Assembly: GCF_004378355.1 (NCBI RefSeq)
Contig: NZ_SNUB01000007.1
Span: 83,505-147,504 of the forward strand
Reading direction: 5' to 3'
DNA: 64,000 bases
Source of the DNA: Psychromonas algicola
GTDB lineage: Bacteria > Pseudomonadota > Gammaproteobacteria > Enterobacterales > Psychromonadaceae
Part shown: in pieces, positions 17,049-24,995 of the stretch
Layout of the letters: each line of letters begins with the position of its first letter
Position numbering within the stretch: position 1 is the first letter of the stretch
Program-made: the position numbers and the translations under genes
Notes under the pieces: generated by a model
Database searches by the model: none
What the model was told of the DNA's origin: nothing
The model's input: the letters and a program-made list of their open reading frames with translations, nothing else

Positions 17049-18278
17049 ATGAAAAGCTTAAAAGTAAATAGTGACCGCCTGTGGGATAGTTTAATGGAAA
17101 TGGCAAAAATCGGAGCGACTGCAAAAGGCGGTTGTCGACGACTAGCCTTAACAGATTTAGATAAACAAGGCCGAGAATTATATATAAAATGGGCTGAAGA
17201 AGCTGGCTGTACAGTTAAGGTCGATCAAGTTGGGAATATCATGTGTACTCGTCCGGGCGAGGATATGAGTTTAGCGCCTGTAGGCACAGGTAGTCATCTT
17301 GATACACAACCTTCTGGTGGTAAGTTTGATGGTGTTTTTGGTGTGTTAGCCGGGTTAGAAGTGGTGCGTTCTCTTAATGATCATAATATTAAAACTAAAC
17401 ATCCAATTGAAATTTCTGTGTGGACTAATGAAGAAGGTTCTCGATTTGCGCCTGCAATGATGGGATCTGGTGTGGTTTCTGGCCGTTTTACATTACAAGA
17501 AATTTTAGACACAACCGATGTCGACGGAATTCGTTTAGGCGATGAACTTGAACGTATTGGTTTTGCTGGGACTCACCCTGTTAGAGAGCGAGACTTCCAT
17601 GCTTTTTTTGAAGCGCATATTGAACAAGGGCCTTATTTAGAAGCCGAAGAAAAACAAATCGGTGTCGTGACTGGTGGACAAGGGCAGCGATGGTATAACG
17701 CAACGTTAACAGGACGTGAGTCCCATGCGGGTACTACACCAATGCATTTACGTAATGACGCATTAATCGCAAGTGCTCAGTTAACGTTAAAAGTCGAAGA
17801 GATTGCCAAAGCACATCCTCCAGGTTGTGGAACGGTTGGATTTATGCAAGTTTTACCTAATTCTCGTAATACTATCCCAGGTAATATAGAGATGAGTCTA
17901 GACTTACGTCATCCTATTGATGAAGAGTTAACTGCCATGGATACAGAGTTAAAAGCGGCGATTGCAGAAATTCAAGCACAAGGTGTTGATATTGCGTTAG
18001 ACCCGTTCTGGTATTACGAGCCTATTCACTTTAATACTGACTGTGTTGATGCTGTGCGTCAGGCTACCGTTGATTTAGGTTACGAGCATATGGATATTAT
18101 CGCGGGCGCAGGACATGATGCTTGTTATGTTGCTGATTTTGCTCCGACGAGTATGATTTTTACGCCTTGTTTAAATGGTATTAGTCATAATGAAATAGAA
18201 AGTACTACGCAGGAAGAATGTGAAGCGGGCAGTTCTGTATTACTGAATGCCATGCTTAAGATGGCTGAAAGCGTGTAG
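17049..18278 (+). CDS. N-carbamoyl-beta-alanine amidohydrolase (M20-type Zn hydrolase, HyuC/AmaB family)
   Basis: 409 residues from ATG 17049, chosen over a GTG at 16998 because GGAG precedes it and the homologous region begins here. Metal and active-site motifs: GTGSHLDTQPSGGKFDG, NEEGSRFAPAMMGSGV, EAHIEQGPYLE, GAGHDACYVA and GISHNEIE. This family of carbamoyl-amino-acid hydrolases includes allantoate amidohydrolase, but the neighbouring dihydropyrimidinase and PreTA favour cleavage of N-carbamoyl-beta-alanine to beta-alanine, CO2 and ammonia. Confidence 0.92.
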   Translation: MKSLKVNSDRLWDSLMEMAKIGATAKGGCRRLALTDLDKQGRELYIKWAEEAGCTVKVDQVGNIMCTRPGEDMSLAPVGTGSHLDTQPSGGKFDGVFGVLAGLEVVRSLNDHNIKTKHPIEISVWTNEEGSRFAPAMMGSGVVSGRFTLQEILDTTDVDGIRLGDELERIGFAGTHPVRERDFHAFFEAHIEQGPYLEAEEKQIGVVTGGQGQRWYNATLTGRESHAGTTPMHLRNDALIASAQLTLKVEEIAKAHPPGCGTVGFMQVLPNSRNTIPGNIEMSLDLRHPIDEELTAMDTELKAAIAEIQAQGVDIALDPFWYYEPIHFNTDCVDAVRQATVDLGYEHMDIIAGAGHDACYVADFAPTSMIFTPCLNGISHNEIESTTQEECEAGSSVLLNAMLKMAESV

Positions 18279-18304
18279 TGTTAGTTATTTTTTGATCTAT
18301 ATTG

Positions 18305-18344
18305 AAGAGGATAAGCAAGTGGTTGTTTATCCTCTTTTATTTTT
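18305..18344. terminator. Bidirectional terminator between convergent genes
   Basis: Perfect 10-bp stem AAGAGGATAA (18305-18314) / TTATCCTCTT (18327-18336) followed by TTATTTTTAA; it serves the amidohydrolase gene and probably also the converging tetR gene. Confidence 0.75.
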
Positions 18345-18348
18345 AATA

Positions 18349-18999
18349 TTAAACTAAATTTATTCCACAACCTTTTAAGACCAATCGAGAAATAAGCTCA
18401 AGTCCCGTCTCAAAGTCATTATCTCCTAATTCTTCTTTATCCATCAATAAACTACTTTGTAAAGCGTAATCTGAATAGGCTTGAGTAGAAGACCAAATCA
18501 AAAATAAAAGATGCTCAGGACTAATTGGATCCATCCACTTTTTAGCAATCCAATCATGGAATACTTGGCAAGTTTTAATAAATTGCGCTTTTAAATCCGT
18601 TTGTAATTGTTCTCGTAAATAAGGTGCTCCGTGAAGTATTTCTGCGGCAAAAATGCGAGAAGCATTAGGATGTTGTTTAGACTGCTTCATTTTTTGCAGA
18701 ATATAACGAGGTAGTGCTTCATTAGGATGCTGCTCTGAGGTCATCTCATCCATGTGCTGCATCCAAAGCACCAATAACTGCGTTAATACTTCTTTATACA
18801 GGGTTTCTTTAGTTTTGAAGTAATACAATACGTTGGCTTTAGGTAAGCCCGCCTGTGAAGCTATCGCTGAAATGGTTGTGCTCGTATAACCTCGCTCTGC
18901 AAATAAGTTCTCCGCAGAGAGCAAAATTTGCTTCAAATTGTCTTTACGAATATCGGACATTTTACGACGTTTAGCGGTAGATGTTTGTATTTTGCTCAT
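18349..18999 (-). CDS. TetR-family regulator, RutR-like
   Basis: 216 residues from ATG 18999, preferred over 19038 because GAGAGATA precedes it. The N-terminal helix-turn-helix is ILLSAENLFAERGYTSTTIS through LPKANVLYYFKTKETLY. The C-terminal part contains RIFAAEILHGAPYLREQL, characteristic of the RutR/YcdC branch. RutR in E. coli senses uracil and thymine. Here it sits between the amidohydrolase and preT, and palindromes of the RutR form occur before preT and before the amidohydrolase, so it is the likely pathway repressor, relieved by pyrimidine. Confidence 0.85.
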   Translation of the reverse strand: MSKIQTSTAKRRKMSDIRKDNLKQILLSAENLFAERGYTSTTISAIASQAGLPKANVLYYFKTKETLYKEVLTQLLVLWMQHMDEMTSEQHPNEALPRYILQKMKQSKQHPNASRIFAAEILHGAPYLREQLQTDLKAQFIKTCQVFHDWIAKKWMDPISPEHLLFLIWSSTQAYSDYALQSSLLMDKEELGDNDFETGLELISRLVLKGCGINLV

Positions 19000-19200
19000 T
19001 ATCTCTCTGCTCTTTTTATCTGCACTATTATGTAGCAACGGCCTTCTTGCGGTGCATTATTATTTCATAATTTCAATTTAATAGAAGATTTATCTGTTGC
19101 GGCAGAATAAAAAAAGACTTTTTTTGTGTGTTAAATGGTCATTTTTTCTATTTAAAAACAGTACTTTGAGAGTGGTTAATATTAATTATTATTTAAAATT

Positions 19201-19216
19201 CTGACCCCTCGGTCAG
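19201..19216. promoter_or_regulatory. RutR-like operator upstream of preT
   Basis: CTGACC-CCTC-GGTCAG is a perfect 6-4-6 palindrome fitting the RutR consensus core TGACC-N4-GGTCA. It lies 81 bp before preT and 202 bp before the divergent tetR gene, so it could control both. Confidence 0.6.
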
Positions 19217-19296
19217 GTTTTGGTATGGGTTTTGCCTTTTTATTAGTAAGTTTGAGATGAAAAAGACATCTTATTATTTATAAATAGGGGGAATTC

Positions 19297-20655
19297 ATGG
19301 TGACAAACACAGAAAAAGCCACAAGCTATTCACAACAACAATTAGCTTTAGACCAAATGTTTAAAGATATTAATCCTGCGTTAAGCGCTCGTCAGGCAGG
19401 TATTGAAAGTTCACGTTGTTATTATTGTTACGATGCACCGTGTATTAAAGCGTGTCCTTCAAAAATAAATATTCCTAGTTTTATAGCAAGTATTCATTCC
19501 GATGATCTAACTGGCGCCGCTAGAACTATCTACCAAGAAAATATTATGGGGGGGAGCTGTGCGCGTGTTTGTCCTACTGAAATTTTATGTGAACAAGCCT
19601 GTGTAAGAAATAAAGAAGAAGAGAAAGCGCCGGTAAAAATTGGATTGTTACAACGCCATGCGACTGATAATGCCACCTTTGAAGGGCATCCTTTTGAGCG
19701 CGCTGCCTCTACAGGCAAAAAGGTGGCTGTTGTTGGCGCTGGCCCTGCAGGTTTGAGTTGTGCTCATCGTTTAGCTTTATTAGGTAATGACGTTGAAGTC
19801 TTTGAAGCAGAAAGTAAAGCGGGTGGTTTAAACGAATACGGTATCGCTAAATATAAATTAACTGAAAATTTTGCTCAAAAAGAAGTGGATTTTATATTGA
19901 GCATTGGCGGTATTACGCTACATACAGATACCGCACTTGGTAAAGATATTACTTTAGAGCAATTAAAAAATGATTTCGATGCAGTGTTTTTAAGTATCGG
20001 CCTGCAAGATACTCAATCACTTCGTTTAGATAACGAAGATAATGCTGATGTGATTAATTCAGTGGAATACATTAAAGAATTACGTCAAGCCACTGACCTT
20101 GAACAACTGTCTATTCCAAAAGATAGTGCGGTTGTGATTGGCGCTGGTAATACTGCCATTGATATTGCTTGTCAGCTTAAACGCCTAGGTACAGAAGAAG
20201 TGACATTAGTTTATCGCCGTGGTGAAGAACAAATGAGCGCGACTAAACACGAACAGCAAATTGCTAAAGATCATCAAGTGAGAATTAAAACTTGGAGCCG
20301 ACCTGAGCAAATTCATACTGATGAAAATGGCAAATTAACCGGTATGAGTTTTCGTAAAACTTATCTAGAAAATGGAAAGCTTGAAGATAAAGCTGAGCAA
20401 TTTGATATTGACTGTAGTGCTATTTTTAAAGCCGTAGGTCAAAAGCTTAACTACCCAGAAGCAGAACAACTGATCCCAACAATTAGTAATGGAAAAATTG
20501 CAACATTTCATAATCAATTAACCAGTATTGATGGTGTTTTTGCTGGTGGTGATTGCACAGGTGTTGGACAAGATTTAACCGTTGAAGCTGTTCAACAAGG
20601 AAAATTAGCTGCATTAGCTATCCAACAACAACTTAACTCTTCAGAGGTGAAATAA
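19297..20655 (+). CDS. preT: NAD-dependent dihydropyrimidine dehydrogenase subunit PreT
   Basis: 452 residues. The N-terminal Fe-S region has cysteines in CYYCYDAPCIKACPSKINIP and GGSCARVCPTEILCEQAC. The FAD-binding GAGPAGLSCAHRLALLG (about residues 148-164) and NAD-binding GAGNTAIDIACQ (about 284-295) follow, then GGDCTGVGQDLTVEA near the C terminus. It is the electron-input half of the bacterial dihydropyrimidine dehydrogenase; PreT passes electrons from NADH to PreA, which reduces uracil and thymine. One base separates it from preA. Preceded by GGGGG and a RutR-like operator. Confidence 0.95.
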   Translation: MVTNTEKATSYSQQQLALDQMFKDINPALSARQAGIESSRCYYCYDAPCIKACPSKINIPSFIASIHSDDLTGAARTIYQENIMGGSCARVCPTEILCEQACVRNKEEEKAPVKIGLLQRHATDNATFEGHPFERAASTGKKVAVVGAGPAGLSCAHRLALLGNDVEVFEAESKAGGLNEYGIAKYKLTENFAQKEVDFILSIGGITLHTDTALGKDITLEQLKNDFDAVFLSIGLQDTQSLRLDNEDNADVINSVEYIKELRQATDLEQLSIPKDSAVVIGAGNTAIDIACQLKRLGTEEVTLVYRRGEEQMSATKHEQQIAKDHQVRIKTWSRPEQIHTDENGKLTGMSFRKTYLENGKLEDKAEQFDIDCSAIFKAVGQKLNYPEAEQLIPTISNGKIATFHNQLTSIDGVFAGGDCTGVGQDLTVEAVQQGKLAALAIQQQLNSSEVK

Positions 20656-20656
20656 T

Positions 20657-21931
20657 ATGGCTGATTTATCAATAGAATTTGCAGGTATCAAATCTCCTAA
20701 TCCTTTTTGGTTGGCTTCTGCGCCACCAACAGACAAAGCTTATAATGTTGAACGTGCTTTTGAAGCAGGTTGGGGGGGAGTGGTTTGGAAAACGCTAGGT
20801 GAAGATCCTGCTGCGGTTAATGTGTCTTCTCGTTATTCTGCTCTTTATGATCATAACGGTGATGTATCTGGTTTTAATAATATCGAGTTGATTACAGATC
20901 GAAGCTTAGAAATTAATCTTCAAGAAATTACAATGGTTAAAAAGAAATGGCCTGATCGCGCCATGATTGTTTCTTTAATGATGCCCTGCGAAGAAGAGAT
21001 CTGGAAAGATATACTCGAAAAAGTAGAAAAAACAGGAGCTGATGGGATAGAGCTTAATTTTGGTTGTCCGCATGGGATGCCTGAACGTGGAATGGGCGCA
21101 GCAGTGGGGCAAGTACCGGAATATGTTGAAATGGTCACTCGCTGGTGTAAAACTTATAGTTCGTTACCTGTTATTGTTAAATTGACGCCTAATATTACCG
21201 ATATTCGTTTTGCAGCAAGAGCCGCTAAAAAAGGTGGGGCTGATGCCGTTTCGCTAATTAACACCATTAACTCAATAACAGGTATTGACCTTGACCAAAT
21301 GGCTGCTCGTCCAATCGTTGATGGTAAAAGTACTCACGGTGGTTATTGTGGGCCAGCGGTAAAACCTATTGCTCTGAATATGGTTGCGGAAATTGCACGT
21401 GATCCTGAAACGACTGGTTTACCTATTTCTGGTATAGGTGGTATTGGTAATTGGCATGATGCAGCCGAGTTTATGGCGTTAGGATCTGGCTGTGTGCAAG
21501 TTTGTACTGCTGCTATGATCTATGGTTTTGATATCGTTAAAGAAATGAAAATTGGTCTATCAAACTGGATGGACACTAAAGGTTATAAGAAAATTACCGA
21601 TTTCCAAGGAATGGCGGTTCCAAATACGACCGATTGGAAATACTTAAATATGAATTACAAAGTGATCGCTGAGATTGACCAAGATAAATGTATTGGTTGT
21701 GGGCGTTGTTATAGTAGTTGTGAAGATACTTCTCACCAAGCTATTGAGCTGACTTCACTTGCAGATGGCACTAATAGTTTTGAAGTGATTGATGACGAGT
21801 GTGTGGGTTGTAATTTATGTGAAATTACTTGCCCGGTAGATAATTGTATTACCATGGTAAAACAACCTGCGGAACAACCGTATATGAATTGGACTGAAGA
21901 CCCTCGAAACCCGCATCGAGAAGTGTCTTAA
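20657..21931 (+). CDS. preA: NAD-dependent dihydropyrimidine dehydrogenase subunit PreA
   Basis: 424 residues. An FMN-binding TIM barrel related to dihydroorotate dehydrogenase (SIEFAGIKSPNPFWLASAPP at the start, then ELNFGCPHGMPERGMG with the catalytic-loop cysteine) is followed by a C-terminal ferredoxin domain with two 4Fe-4S motifs, CIGCGRCYSSC and CVGCNLCEITCPVDNC. It reduces uracil and thymine to the 5,6-dihydro compounds, the first step of the pathway whose next two enzymes are encoded at 15131-18278. Forms a complex with PreT encoded immediately upstream. Confidence 0.95.
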   Translation: MADLSIEFAGIKSPNPFWLASAPPTDKAYNVERAFEAGWGGVVWKTLGEDPAAVNVSSRYSALYDHNGDVSGFNNIELITDRSLEINLQEITMVKKKWPDRAMIVSLMMPCEEEIWKDILEKVEKTGADGIELNFGCPHGMPERGMGAAVGQVPEYVEMVTRWCKTYSSLPVIVKLTPNITDIRFAARAAKKGGADAVSLINTINSITGIDLDQMAARPIVDGKSTHGGYCGPAVKPIALNMVAEIARDPETTGLPISGIGGIGNWHDAAEFMALGSGCVQVCTAAMIYGFDIVKEMKIGLSNWMDTKGYKKITDFQGMAVPNTTDWKYLNMNYKVIAEIDQDKCIGCGRCYSSCEDTSHQAIELTSLADGTNSFEVIDDECVGCNLCEITCPVDNCITMVKQPAEQPYMNWTEDPRNPHREVS

Positions 21932-21951
21932 TTTTTTATTGTTTATATAAA

Positions 21952-21990
21952 AAAGGGGCTGGTGATTATATCACTGGCCCCTTTATCGTT
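21952..21990. terminator. Strong terminator after preTA
   Basis: A 14-bp stem (21952-21965 with 21971-21984; two G-U pairs, core AAAGGGGC / GCCCCTTT) with a TTATA loop. It lies between the convergent preA and phosphoribosyltransferase genes and is A-rich on its left side, so it works for both strands. Confidence 0.8.
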
Positions 21991-22006
21991 TATTCAATAA
22001 CAAGTA

Positions 22007-22645
22007 TTAGCTTTTGATAAATAAAGCTGGATCAATTGAATGGTAGGCAAATGATTTATGCTGCTGAATTTCTTCTAATGACAAACCTTGAAGTTCATAA
22101 GGGAAAACAACCCAATCATCAGTTTCATTAACAAAATAATCTGGACCTTGGCCTTCGATTAATGACGCTTTTTTCCATACGGTTGCAACGCGCACGTCTG
22201 CTGGCATATTACGTTTAAGTCTATGCGTTAACTCTTTAATAACAGCATCCGCATTCTTACCTGAACGATACATATCATCAACTATCAGTAACTTGTCATC
22301 AGCATTGAGCTTTTTCACAAGATAAGTAAGGCCATGAACATTAATAGGTTGTTCGCCATCAGTTTTGTGGTGGTAGCTATCAAAACCACCATAAGAAGTA
22401 CGGATTGAAATATGATCTGTTTCTACGCCTAATGTTTGTAAGCACTCTTGTACATAAATACCGACAGAGCTGCCTCCGCGCCATAAACCAACAATAAAAG
22501 TTGGTTTAAAATCGCTCGCCATAATTTGCGTTGCTAATTGAAAAGACTCTTCAATTAATGTGTCTTCATCTAAAAAGATTTTTTCACTGTATTTAGCCAA
22601 GAAATTACCAACTTTATATGTTAGATTTGTGGGGGTTTTAATCAA
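22007..22645 (-). CDS. Phosphoribosyltransferase, hypoxanthine/xanthine-type paralogue 1
   Basis: 212 residues with a type I PRTase fold. GLWRGGSSVGI (about residues 52-62) is the early loop and the PRPP-binding motif is LLIVDDMYRSGKNADAVI (about residues 118-135). It resembles bacterial purine PRTases that turn a nucleobase plus PRPP into a nucleotide. It begins 74 bp from a divergent paralogue. The C-terminal WVVFPYELQGLSLEEI is shared with that paralogue. Proximity to pyrimidine catabolism suggests a nucleobase salvage link, but the base used is unknown. Confidence 0.8.
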   Translation of the reverse strand: MIKTPTNLTYKVGNFLAKYSEKIFLDEDTLIEESFQLATQIMASDFKPTFIVGLWRGGSSVGIYVQECLQTLGVETDHISIRTSYGGFDSYHHKTDGEQPINVHGLTYLVKKLNADDKLLIVDDMYRSGKNADAVIKELTHRLKRNMPADVRVATVWKKASLIEGQGPDYFVNETDDWVVFPYELQGLSLEEIQQHKSFAYHSIDPALFIKS

Positions 22646-22718
22646 AAAATTAGAACATAAACGAGATTTATATTCAATCTTTAGTCACGCTATCTTTGAT
22701 ATTTTACTTGGAACTCAA

Positions 22719-23285
22719 ATGGCAGAAAAACAATATTTAACCGCTCAATCACTTCTAGAAGACTCTTATGCTTTAGCGCGTAGTATTTTAGACAGCCAAT
22801 TTAAACCTACTTTTATTGTTGCTGTTTGGCGTGGTGGAGCTCCGATAGGTATTGCCGTTCAAGAGTTCCTCGCTGTTCATGGTGTACATTCCGATCATAT
22901 CGCTATTCGTACTTCCTCTTATGCTGCGGCTATCGATCAACAACAAAAAGAAGTTAGAGTACATGGCTTGAACTATTTAGTTAAAAACCTTCAGCACCAT
23001 GATAAATTGTTATTGGTTGATGATGTGTTTGATACTGGCCGCTCCATTGAAGCCATTATTTTAGAGCTACAAAGAAAAACTCGTTTAAATATGCCTGAAG
23101 ATGTAAGAGTGGCTGTTCCTTATTACAAGCCTTCTCGTAACTTAACGGATCGCGTTCCTGACTATTACCTTCATGAAACAGAAGCTTGGTTGAAGTATCC
23201 TCATTCGTTAGAAGGTTTATCTGCTGAAGAAATTGCGAAACAGCGTCCGCGCTTATTTGAAATTATCAAAGATTTTTTTACCTGA
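22719..23285 (+). CDS. Phosphoribosyltransferase, hypoxanthine/xanthine-type paralogue 2
   Basis: 188 residues from ATG 22719. An in-frame start at 22560 would run through the divergent gene and its promoter, so it is rejected. KPTFIVAVWRGGAPIGIAVQ and the PRPP loop LLLVDDVFDTGRSIEAII match paralogue 1 (KPTFIVGLWRGGSSVG; LLIVDDMYRSGKN) at perhaps 45-50 percent identity by eye. Substitution of MYRSGKN by VFDTGRS makes this one closer to the classical HPRT motif. A pair of differently tuned PRTases is likely. Confidence 0.8.
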   Translation: MAEKQYLTAQSLLEDSYALARSILDSQFKPTFIVAVWRGGAPIGIAVQEFLAVHGVHSDHIAIRTSSYAAAIDQQQKEVRVHGLNYLVKNLQHHDKLLLVDDVFDTGRSIEAIILELQRKTRLNMPEDVRVAVPYYKPSRNLTDRVPDYYLHETEAWLKYPHSLEGLSAEEIAKQRPRLFEIIKDFFT

Positions 23286-23655
23286 AGAAAAAGGCTCTTG
23301 ATTCAGCCATAAGACTAAGCTCAACGTGAATATACTATCGTTGGGCTTAACGAAAACCCCATCTTTATTCCTTTCTAAAGCTTTATTGCTAGATACGTTT
23401 CATCTCGATATTTTTTGATCAAAATAACTGTTTTACTACCTATCTATTTTTCTTTGATCTAAATTAATAAAGTACCTTTTTAATTTCCTATCTATTTAGT
23501 TAAATCTTAGTTAAAAATCTTAGCTATCCTATTTTTTTGTAATTTTATTACGTAATTTGTTGTTTTGGGTCACTGTTTTTCATGTTTTTTGTTCACTATT
23601 TATTCTTCTGCTAAAATTTAATTTGTTTTTTGTACATAAAATAATTGATCTAAAG
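23286..23655. other. AT-rich intergenic region
   Basis: No gene. A hairpin AGCTCAACG / CGTTGGGCT near 23321-23351 may end the PRTase transcript. The rest is very T-rich and leads to the CRP-like site at 23656. Confidence 0.4.
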
Positions 23656-23671
23656 TGTGATCTGCGTTACA
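23656..23671 (+). promoter_or_regulatory. CRP-like site with promoter for the short transcript
   Basis: TGTGA-TCTGCG-TTACA matches the CRP consensus TGTGA-N6-TCACA at 9 of 10 positions. About 20 bp downstream is TTGTCC, 17 bp, TAAATT, a plausible -35/-10 pair, overlapped by the palindrome TGTCC-ACTG-GGACA at 23679-23692. Confidence 0.5.
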
Positions 23672-23726
23672 TTAAATTTGTCCACTGGGACATTGATTAA
23701 TAAATTATTAACAAAAGGATACTATT

Positions 23727-23825
23727 ATGAATACATTATTTTTTAACGGAACATTAAGCTTTTCAGTATTAGGTAAATACGATACAGAAAGAACTAAAAC
23801 CGACTCTTACTTCTACGGTAAATAA
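23727..23825 (+). CDS. 32-residue peptide ORF on a short terminated transcript
   Basis: ATG with ribosome binding site AAAGGAT seven bases upstream. The product begins MNTLFFNGTLSFSVLGKYD and ends KTDSYFYGK, with no membrane segment. A small hairpin (TTGGTT / AACCAA) and a strong intrinsic terminator follow within 80 bp. Nothing else is encoded before 24052, so the transcript of about 190 bases holds only this ORF. It could be a small protein, or a small RNA with a coding function as in SgrS. Unknown family. Confidence 0.5.
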   Translation: MNTLFFNGTLSFSVLGKYDTERTKTDSYFYGK

Positions 23826-23872
23826 TGAAAATGCGCTTGGTTAAGGAAAACCAAACTTCGACAATTAATAGC

Positions 23873-23903
23873 AAGCGGGAGAATTTAGCTCCCGCTTTTT
23901 TTT
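23873..23903 (+). terminator. Strong intrinsic terminator
   Basis: AAGCGGGAG / CTCCCGCTT stem (9 bp) with a seven-base loop, followed by an uninterrupted run of eight or nine T; the form typical of Hfq-dependent small RNAs. Confidence 0.85.
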
Positions 23904-24051
23904 AAATAAAATTTAATAAAATCACTTAAATTTTTCAGTTATTCCTATCAAAATCTAATTATCTTTTAACAATTTATTTGTAGAGTGTTGATTAATAGCA
24001 ATTATTTGTTATTGTCATTGTTATCGTAGATTTGTAAATAAGGTATTTATT

Positions 24052-24357
24052 TTGGTTACTTGTTATTTAAATTATGTTGTTGATCCGTACAAGCTTGAAG
24101 AGTTCGAGCATTACGCAAAACTTTGGATTCCACTCGTGAATAAATTTGGCGGCCAACATCACGGTTATTTTTTGCCATCAGAAGGTGTCAATAATAAAGC
24201 CTTGGCTTTGTTTACTTTCCCAAGTTTAGCGGCTTACGAACAATACAGAAATGATTCTCTGCTTGATGCTGAATGTATTGCTGCGTTTAAATATGCAGAA
24301 GATACACAATGCATTGTGAGCTATGAACGCAGTTTCTTTCGTCCTGTGTTTGAGTAA
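24052..24357 (+). CDS. NIPSNAP-family protein
   Basis: 101 residues from TTG at 24052 (AAGGT upstream). CYLNYVVDPYKLEEFEHYAKLW, FGGQHHGYFLPSEGVNNKAL and FPSLAAYEQYRNDSLLD show the ferredoxin-like NIPSNAP fold, a dimeric alpha-beta barrel family of mostly unknown biochemical role. The next gene, a GNAT enzyme, starts 19 bp later and is probably co-transcribed. Confidence 0.75.
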   Translation: MVTCYLNYVVDPYKLEEFEHYAKLWIPLVNKFGGQHHGYFLPSEGVNNKALALFTFPSLAAYEQYRNDSLLDAECIAAFKYAEDTQCIVSYERSFFRPVFE

Positions 24358-24375
24358 AATAAGTCGATTGAAATA

Positions 24376-24801
24376 ATGATATTAGAGACTGCAAAATATC
24401 AACACGCTCCTGAAATTGTACTTTTAATGAATGAACTTGGTTATCAATGCTCATTAGATTTAATTGAAAGTAAACTTAAGTTTATTACTCGTTCGGATTT
24501 CGACCAAGTATTCGTAGCCATTATTGATGATGAGGTTGTAGGCCTTATCAGTTGCCATGTCACAACTTTATTTCATGCTGCTGGAAAATCTGGAAGGATC
24601 ACAAGTTTGGTGGTGAGTTCCGGTGCACGCAGAAAAGGAGTAGGCGAGGCTTTATTACATAAAGCTGATAATTACTTTCTAAAGAAAGAGTGTGTGAAAG
24701 TAGAAGTGACAAGTAGCGAACACAGAAAAGAAGCGCATAAATTTTATAAAGCAATGGGGTATTTACAAGAATCTACACGTTTTATTAAATCATATAATTA
24801 A
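24376..24801 (+). CDS. GNAT-family N-acetyltransferase
   Basis: 141 residues. The acetyl-CoA-binding motif A is RITSLVVSSGARRKGVGEAL (about residues 75-94), and motif B ends HKFYKAMGYLQEST. Substrate unknown. It forms a two-gene unit with the NIPSNAP gene. Confidence 0.82.
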   Translation: MILETAKYQHAPEIVLLMNELGYQCSLDLIESKLKFITRSDFDQVFVAIIDDEVVGLISCHVTTLFHAAGKSGRITSLVVSSGARRKGVGEALLHKADNYFLKKECVKVEVTSSEHRKEAHKFYKAMGYLQESTRFIKSYN

Positions 24802-24856
24802 AAGTTTAATTTCACTATCTTGTAATACAATTCATTACTGTCTAATTGCGTATTTA

Positions 24857-24873
24857 TGATCTGTTATAGATCA
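24857..24873. promoter_or_regulatory. Palindrome upstream of the beta-hydroxyacid dehydrogenase
   Basis: TGATCT-GTTAT-AGATCA, a perfect 6-5-6 palindrome 123 bp before the start codon; a candidate operator for an unidentified regulator. Confidence 0.35.
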
Positions 24874-24995
24874 AAATACTCGCATCTAACGACAATTCCA
24901 GCCTGCAAAGATTGATTAAATAGGCGCAGACGTATATCCTTCGTCCCTAGAAAAACACACCAATATAAACATACTTAAATACTCAGGAGTTAGAA

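Noticed and set aside
22560..22718. N-terminal extension of the plus-strand phosphoribosyltransferase
   Set aside because: It would overlap the divergent paralogue and its promoter, and has no counterpart in the paralogue; ATG at 22719 matches the family start.
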